From assembly GCF_000003815.2 (NCBI RefSeq), contig NC_049979.1, positions 34,503,738 to 34,567,737 on the forward strand: a stretch of 64,000 bases of DNA, read 5' to 3'. The notes beneath the pieces are model-generated. The model worked only from the letters and a program-made list of their open reading frames with translations, had not been told where the DNA came from and did not search any database. The position numbers and the translations under genes are program-made. This DNA is from Branchiostoma floridae. Lineage: Eukaryota; Chordata; Leptocardii; Amphioxiformes; Branchiostomatidae. Position 1 is the stretch's first letter. Each line of letters starts with the position of its first letter. Positions 58,701 to 64,000 of the stretch are shown here, one piece after another.

Positions 58701-58796
58701 GTCACACCACCTAACACCTACTGGCCTTGGGAGATTCCAGAGAAGGTAACCCATAACACACCACATCCAGGGAAGGGAGCCCCTAACACACCATAG
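55749..58796 (+). CDS. Single-exon LRR transmembrane receptor with Tyr/Pro signalling tail
   Basis: 1015 residues from the ATG at 55749, chosen because it begins a signal peptide (MLFLLLLAAACGDS); the frame stays open to an ATG at 55689, giving 20 residues more. A Cys-rich N-cap (CKTAGWRECVPL.., CVMCKVLNV) is followed by about six leucine-rich repeats (LHTLALIDAKITDVENNTF, LLTLILSNNNITQIEPGSF, LSMLDLENNLLQVVDP, VQILNLGYNEIGTISPGSF), a Thr/Ser-rich stalk, and one membrane helix at about 515-540 (VVISVAVLAVVGLVVSALVV). The cytoplasmic part has five Y-S-E-I-P-like motifs and two RPLPxLP motifs, then seven 29-residue repeats with NTYWPWE. Lancelets have many LRR receptors, often proposed to serve immunity or adhesion. 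The ligand is unknown, and no TIR domain is present. Confidence 0.82.
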   Translation: MLFLLLLAAACGDSNGPSVPQCKTAGWRECVPLTPRPATLMHGKSACVMCKVLNVRVASGGPFSFLARANSVAIRGYPFHVLSAKKLAPLQHSVLHTLALIDAKITDVENNTFVGFPSLDKLSLDSNRLTNAKQVWFTGLENLLTLILSNNNITQIEPGSFVHLRSLSMLDLENNLLQVVDPAWLFGPTFVQILNLGYNEIGTISPGSFQPVHLTWLDLMCNDLSSLDGDVLGGQSSLSRLHISSGMLSSAHDAKPHETRWSLHRFFSFGRGSASMIVKVPKFLFCARYTAYELSLGWVFDSSDNVPGTSKSGVNPGMSCGALDHSLSTISIQAPAVVLATVGSLADKLVPNTLEQCRQVWEYDGGIAVQVGPFGSSMFRLVSLATGSTAAEDVALSFVRKQDTSTLTTPEFDSSQQHTTHTNPTHDKTKNITCILLTKNKHTKLFFTVSPVQPQTHTTETTYRRHIGNSSSLTPYSETTENDYTSSKPRDLSTLQVSTTHAADLEVLAVPGHVVISVAVLAVVGLVVSALVVLVWKICSTWFNAEDERDSDDAHIWTIPPGVAFPGLLRSASLPARPIKVVSDDAVSCRSLPAVLDSIEHTYSEIPNGIASAQRPLPGLPHVYSEIPDAPISGVVRSASLPVCTSGVGTDDAASCRSLPAVLQSIESSYSQIPDNIAAAQRPLPALPRTYREVPDHEAAAQPARQHTYSEIPDDDSGPMPFYADAAKFSLHVVRNRRQNRRVFRENGVTYGSADQSKAQCNFFYRNSPEIGGIRARGQLRTALVSQPADQGVSTPVNATDAILSRVQDGTGPHNSFLTLPNTYWPWEIPGEGAPNTPRRASLPLVTPPNTYWPWEMPGEGALNTPQRGPLQNVTPPNTYWPWEMPVGGARNTSRRSSLPPVTLPNTYWPWEIPGKGAPNTRRRASLTQVTLPNTYWPWGIPGEGTCNTPRRAPLPLTLPNTYWPWEIPGEETRNTSRRSSLPLVTPPNTYWPWEIPEKVTHNTPHPGKGAPNTP
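58207..58790 (+). repeat. 87-bp coding tandem repeat, seven units
   Basis: Each unit starts with CCTAACACCTACTGGCCATG and encodes PNTYWPWEIPGEGAPNT-xRRASLPxVT. Six full units and a truncated seventh end the LRR protein. NTYWPW is invariant; RRAS or RRSS occurs in five units. Synonymous differences between units suggest the array is maintained as protein. Confidence 0.9.
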
Positions 58797-59429
58797 AAAA
58801 CGACCCTCCACCATCTAGCCATCTATTCAATCATTTTATAATGCAATAATATACCATTTGGCTCGCCCTTTAGGCGTCGCCAAAAACGATAGTTACACAA
58901 ACATAATATCTGTACGTATTAAAAATAACGCCGAGCTGATTTGGCATTCTTTTGCATATTTGCAATAGATCACACAGGTATTCTTGACTGGCAAGTTTTT
59001 ACTATACTTTTTTTTTGGAAACAATGCTTTTTAAAACCTCCATTGCCAAATTAAAGATCTTGGAAGTACAAGTATGTGGCACATTCTAAATACTCTTTTC
59101 CCTATTTTTGTCAGCAGCACAATTTGCAAACCTTACCTCTCTGCATAAGAAACTACATATACGTATACCGGTACCACTCATACGAACCAGGGCCTCATTT
59201 GCATAATCAATATGCGAAATGCCATAATTCGTTAGTGGTAAATTACATAAGTTGTAATTTCATACTTAAAAGTGAACGTCTATACGAATGTAAAAAAGCC
59301 TTAAGCGGACGTTATTTGCATAATTAGTAATAAAATGTTAAAGTGTATCCGTAATTCAGCTAAAGCATAGGACATTCATACATAAAATTATTACCACTAC
59401 CTTCTGAAGTAAATTGAAAACTTTTCAAA

Positions 59430-59491
59430 AATTCAAAATACATACAAGTCATTGAAAATCCGGTTTTCAATGACTTGTATATATTTTGAAT
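59430..59491. repeat. Short hairpin
   Basis: AATTCAAAATACATACAAGTCATTG.. pairs with CAATGACTTGTATATATTTTGAATT around a small loop (ATCCGG). It may be a small MITE or a terminator-like structure; no adjacent transcript is known. Confidence 0.55.
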
Positions 59492-59909
59492 TGTATAGAA
59501 ACTATAAAAAGAATAAATGCTTTGTGTGTTTTGTTGTTATTAAGTCACATTTTTCCATGTTGTATGACATAACCAGTTTGTAATATACGGTTACACACAT
59601 CCGTTTTACGTTGTAGTAAGAGCGCAGTGCGATTGCCCTCTGTTGGAAATGGTCATTTAGTTAATAGTATGGGCAGAATGATTAACATGCGACATGAATA
59701 TCCTGGCAAAATGAATAAATTGAAACAATATAGGACAAAATTGAAACCAGGACACGTTGCTAGACTAATCTATAGACTTGCCAAAAATAAAAACAATCAA
59801 TCTATTACACCTCCCCCCAGAATTTCACAAATACGACATCTGTCATTTGGCTGGTAGAAATACTAGTATCTGATTTCATGCCACTGTAACATTTAGTAAC
59901 GATACCTAA

Positions 59910-60155
59910 AGGCCCCCTCTCACTTGACGTGCGGCACGCTTGCGGCATTGCTGCGTTCGGAAGATGCTCAACGAATTTCAGAGATAAAGAACGAATTTTC
60001 TTACTTGTTGTATATTTTGTCGTCTTTTATGTTATACTTTTACGTATTGCGCAATATCTGAATCATAAAAAATCGAAGAAAATAACAAAACAGTGACGCA
60101 GTGTGCGAACGCAGCAATGCCGCAAGCGTGCCGCACGTCAAGTGAGAGGGGGCCT
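59910..60155. mobile_element. PIF/Harbinger-type MITE, 246 bp
   Basis: The ends AGGCCCCCTCTCACTTGACG.. and its complement are perfect inverted repeats for about 53 bp. The 3-bp TAA is duplicated at 59907-59909 and 60156-60158. A TAA/TWA duplication and GGCCC-like ends fit Harbinger. The perfect arms suggest recent insertion. Confidence 0.8.
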
Positions 60156-60424
60156 TAAACTAACACGTTACATTGGCAACACTCGTACTTTGTCCATGCC
60201 CACTCCCGGCCGGGTCAGATATTCTCATTAACTCATCATGGGACTATCTGACCCTCCTGATGGCAGGACCAACTTTCCAGAAAGATAGAATCTTTTCAAA
60301 ATCTGTTTTTCTTTTCCTTGAAGATCCAGACCAAGCATTTGTACCTAGTAATTACACATTTGACTAGATGTCAGAAATGAGCCATTTTTAAGTATAAAGA
60401 CAGAGCTCAAAATTTGGAAAAAAA

Positions 60425-60557
60425 GCAACACAACCAAACAACGACAATTAATATTAAATGTTTGATTTTCACTCTAAATCTCTTATTGACCTGAACGCTT
60501 TCACCAACTTAAGTACGAGATGCGAAAATTGTATAGCAGGCATCCTCTGCTGAAGCA

Positions 60558-60625
<68 letters not shown>

Positions 60626-60690
60626 CACTGCTTTTCAGATTTAGAGTGAAAATCAAACAACCAATAATTGTCGTTGTTTGGTTGTGTTGC
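60425..60690. repeat. Inverted-repeat element with an (AT)n core
   Basis: GCAACACAACCAAACAACGACAATTA.. to ..TCACTCTAAATCT is mirrored at 60640-60690. The centre carries an (AT)n microsatellite (60561-60625) that is flanked by inverted CAGTGATATA / TATATCACTG. Confidence 0.7.
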
Positions 60691-60699
60691 TTACGTATA

Positions 60700-62030
60700 T
60701 ATAATGATTCCGCGACTATCCATGTGATACTGATTTGAGCCGCTTGCGTTTTAGAGTGTTTTTATATTAGTTGCCAGTATTTTCTAGATTGTTACTGTAA
60801 GGCCACTGTAAATAAATTTTACGGTTAACAAAAAAATTAACTTCCTCTGTAGACTGCAAAAATAATGAGGTAGGGCGAATAAAAAACAAGATGGGTAAAA
60901 AGACAAAGATGACAAATTTTCAAAATAGACACCATAAACGTTGTAACAAAATTTGAAGTTACAAAGTATGGCAACACAATCAAGAAGTATAGTAAAAGTG
61001 AAACTAGTGTGGTAGACTCGTATCACTAACCACGTTGGCAACTACACTCATGGCTTCCATATTGGTGCTTACAATAACTTTCCAGCAAGATTCACTTTTG
61101 CAACTTCAGTCAAGGCTACCTCTAGTGTCAATTCTAGATGCAATTATCAGCATACAACACAACCTTTTTACCCATTTTGGTCTACCTACTTGGTGTGATT
61201 TGGCCCCTTGTTGGGCTTAGTATAATATCCATCATAGCATGTTCTATGGCGGGTGATGTGCTGTTTTCAGATTTCATACATGTACGGTGGCCCAGAATAA
61301 CCACTTGATTTTTTAAAATTCTATTCCATTTTCATTTTCTGAGTGAATTCTCATTTTCTGTGCGTATTAGTATTTTAGATGTGTAGTGCACATTGCAGCG
61401 CACCGTCCCCATGTCAAAGGTCAAGACAGTTCATAGGCATACAAAAGTGCTGAAAATAGAACGTTGTACTTCTGGGCCATCGTAATATCGGTCCTCAATG
61501 TTCCTTGTCTCTACGACTTTCCTGCCAAATGCCTGTTATGGAGTCTGGGTTTAGTAACTAGAGACTACTTTGCAAACGAATGCTTAAGCAAAAGCATGAA
61601 CTGAATATAATCGATATGTTTTATTTCATAGCATTGTGTCAGATGATCGGTAGTATCAATATAGCTTTACTCACACTCGCAGTCTTTAACTAATTGAATT
61701 TCACTGTGCGCAGCAGTCGTATACATGTTTGTGTATATATGAGTGGAAGTTCACACAAAAAATCAGCGGTGGGCTGTCCAAAGGGGGAGGTGGGCACAAG
61801 TGATATCATTAACATTAATATTTCATTTTCCACTTATAACAAGTCTGGCAAGTCTGGCAATTTTGTAACAGCTAAACATTGAACCAATGAGCTGTGACTT
61901 TCAGGCCTCAAAGCATTTATGAGAGCAAAAGATAGAATTACATCAAGTGGTCAGAAATGAAAGGACACTATTGTGACGGGCTGAACTTAAATGACTGGTG
62001 TGCAGTGATGATCTAGTCTCCGGATCTGCT
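60700..62030. other. No gene seen
   Basis: AT-rich single-copy-looking DNA. The frames are short and unsupported. No paired repeat is evident apart from short runs. Confidence 0.35.
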
Positions 62031-62034
62031 GATC

Positions 62035-62400
62035 CAACTGCAGGCTGGAACTCTGGAACTCAATCTGTGTCAATATATGAACAAACTCAACTGGCAGGAC
62101 ATTCATACACGCAACAGTACCTAGAATGACCTACCGGACAGCGTGGTTAGAAACATCAGTGAAAGCTTATAAGACTCGTGCCCATTACCACTTTCTCAAT
62201 AAGCAAGAAGATCAACCCCAGTGATGAACCGGGACGAGCTCGCCGGGGGGATACAAGCTTAGCCACGTTTGGGATTGTGTTCTCGTCGCAAAAGCGCCAC
62301 CTACATCGGTTACATATAGCGGCGAGAAGCAGAAGTCCAGTCAGAAGCTCTGAGGAAGGTGCCTGAGAGACACATAAGATCACCGAAACGTAAGCAAAGT
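62035..62400 (+). repeat. Penelope-like retroelement relic (GIY-YIG end)
   Basis: With frame changes, the + strand reads MNRDELAGG, then YKLSHVWDCVLV, then AARSRS..RSSEEGA-ETHKITET. MNRDEG..LSHVWD followed by SSEEG..THKITET at the 3' boundary matches what I remember of Penelope-like element C-termini. Stops and frameshifts show it is dead. No GIY-YIG core is intact. Confidence 0.5.
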
Positions 62401-63095
62401 AAGTACATACTGATTGTGTACAAGATCTAGAATTCTCCTATATCATATACCCTCCCATACCCAACGTAGACGTCCTACTGTAGTGTCCAATCGTGAGGGT
62501 TTCTGTCCATACCGTAAGTTAAAGGACCCCTTCTACTAGAGGGCGATCGCGCTGCGCTCTCACTGCGACCTAAAACGGATGTATGTATCAAACCGTCGAT
62601 TTCATACTTGGTATGTAAAAGTGTGACTGAAATGACAACGCAGCACACAACGCATAACAATGTTTTTTATAGTTTCCATGCAATTCGCTAAGCAATCTGT
62701 GAAATTTCAGGTTGCAGAGAGAGCGTGGCGAGAGCGTCGTCCCAGAGGAAAGTGAGTACAAGCTTTGTCTTATTGTGAAAAGCTTTGCTGCACTTGTTTT
62801 TGCTGCACTACCAAGACACGTCGCCAGGCGGGTTGAAAACTATGATTATTTGGTCTGTCGGCCAAGAGCTAGACATGCTGAATACTAGTACATTGTATCA
62901 AACAACCCATCAATGGTATCACCGCCTCTACCTCCACGCCCAACACCCACACACACCCACACGCCAGCGAAAGCATAGCCTCCTTTATGGAGATAAGTGA
63001 ATTTTGCATCGTTTACAGGTTTCGTGTGTTTCGTTGTCTTTCAAGCCATAATTTTACAGCATGGATCATGTTAATTCCAATTGAAAAATCCAATA

Positions 63096-63120
63096 ATTCA
63101 CACACACACACACACACACA
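63096..63120 (+). repeat. (AC)n microsatellite
   Basis: About ten CA dinucleotides in a row. There is no gene in the surrounding 62.5-63.5 kb that I can support. Confidence 0.8.
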
Positions 63121-63594
63121 ACCAGGAAAAGAATTGCCCCCCTGTACACACGCTTTGATACCGGAGCGTTATATAATATCGTATAACGTGAACTACTGTA
63201 TGTTCGGTTTACTGTCATTTTTATGTAATCCGATTCCAACGTTGATCCCGTAAATGAATTACATGTTAAATGTATTAGATGTGTATTCATCTATTCATTG
63301 AAACCCGTGCACATAAATTCGTTGTAGATGAGAATATTTATTGTCATTCCCTTATGAATGTTGGCCCTGGAGGTTAGTAATTTTACAGTGCGTGGGACAC
63401 TAGCAATTGTTTTATCTGAGTGAATGAAGACTTCACTAAATGAAGACTTCAGTTCCATTTGCCTTTATATATTACAAACCTTAATATAACATTCTACTCA
63501 TCAAAAGAGCGGAGAAAATAAAATCCGCCGGAAATTGTGCCGCCAAAGGCGCAGAACTGGTTTCCACTAATGAGATTAATTTATTAATATAGGA

Positions 63595-63602
63595 TGACGT
63601 CA
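63595..63602. promoter_or_regulatory. Consensus CRE, TGACGTCA, in a likely promoter
   Basis: A perfect palindromic cAMP-response element, followed by GC-richer DNA with GCCATCTTTCC and CGCCATTTTCTG (YY1-like words) up to the possible start codon at 63987. The element is visible; its use is inferred. Confidence 0.45.
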
Positions 63603-63986
63603 TGTTTAGAATGGCCGTCCCATCATGCCTTGTGGCCCTGTGAAGAATTCGGTCGGCCATCTTTCCTCTAGCATCGGCCCTCTGAAAGGAAGGCCCGGAA
63701 AAGACACGGAATATCTCCTCATTTCGCCGATTCCTGGAGTTTGGAACCGAGTAATCTGTGCAAGAAGACCTGTCGCTCCTATGCTGTCGATCCAAACGCC
63801 ATTTTCTGAGGTAAACCACCCCGAAAAACACGACGCCGATGCTAGGTAGGGAGTCACTCCGGGGGTCTGTTATCAATATTTCTGTGTCGGGGAGAGGGAA
63901 CTACCGCGGTCAACAACAGGCGATGCCGGACATCTAGTCTTACAAACTTTGCTGTGAAAATCTCGAAGAACAACACCGTTCCCGCC

Positions 63987-64000
63987 ATGGCGCTTGATCA
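63987..64000 (+). CDS. Possible start of a gene cut by the window edge
   Basis: CCCGCCATGGCG is a near-optimal Kozak context, 385 bases after a consensus CRE. Only four codons (MALD) are available, so the product is unknown and the call rests on context only. Confidence 0.22.

Noticed and set aside
55749-58796. Reading the LRR protein as a Toll-like receptor
   Set aside because: No TIR domain follows the membrane helix; the tail is Tyr/Pro-rich repeats.
1-64000. CRISPR arrays, operons, ribosome-binding sites or prophage
   Set aside because: The window is clearly eukaryotic nuclear DNA with spliced genes; none of these is present.

Overview
The window looks like a cephalochordate (amphioxus, Branchiostoma-type) nuclear genome. 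Vertebrate-like genes have introns with GT/AG sites in consistent phase. Intergenic and intronic DNA is dense with small DNA transposons, tRNA-derived SINEs and non-LTR elements. Local tandem gene families (KLHL24-like, a C2-domain family) and a single-exon LRR receptor are also typical of lancelets. The species call is an inference; no database was searched.

Layout. (1) 1-13.5 kb: the 3' half of WDR81 on the + strand, 12 coding exons with consistent phases, ending in the WD40 propeller; its introns hold SINE relics, a MITE and a 2.46-kb composite element with 664-bp direct repeats. (2) 13.8-29.7 kb: three copies of one KLHL24/KLHL6-like gene (BTB-BACK-Kelch; coding region in one exon, untranslated first exon upstream). 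Copy 1 is on the - strand, head to head with copy 2; copy 3 follows in tandem. All three promoters keep a CCAAT box next to a DR1 nuclear-receptor-type site. The copies act as empty-site references that date later insertions. (3) 30-36.5 kb: a four-exon ADF/cofilin gene (+). (4) 39.5-53.6 kb: a tandem array (-) of a C2-domain gene of unknown function. Copy A is intact, copy B has its first exon split by a full-length non-LTR retrotransposon, and copy C is a rearranged fragment. (5) 45.3-52.1 kb: that retrotransposon, with both reading frames open. Its ORF1 joins a J-domain-like segment without HPD, a PHD finger, coiled coil and an SGNH esterase. (6) 55.7-58.8 kb: a single-exon LRR transmembrane protein whose tail has Src-type SH3 and SH2 ligand motifs and a 29-residue Trp/Tyr repeat. 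(7) 59-64 kb: MITEs, a Penelope-like relic, and a possible promoter and start codon at the right edge.

The strongest candidates for something new are the J-like/PHD/SGNH ORF1 of the retrotransposon, the LRR protein tail, the composite element with 664-bp direct repeats, and the uncharacterised C2-domain family.
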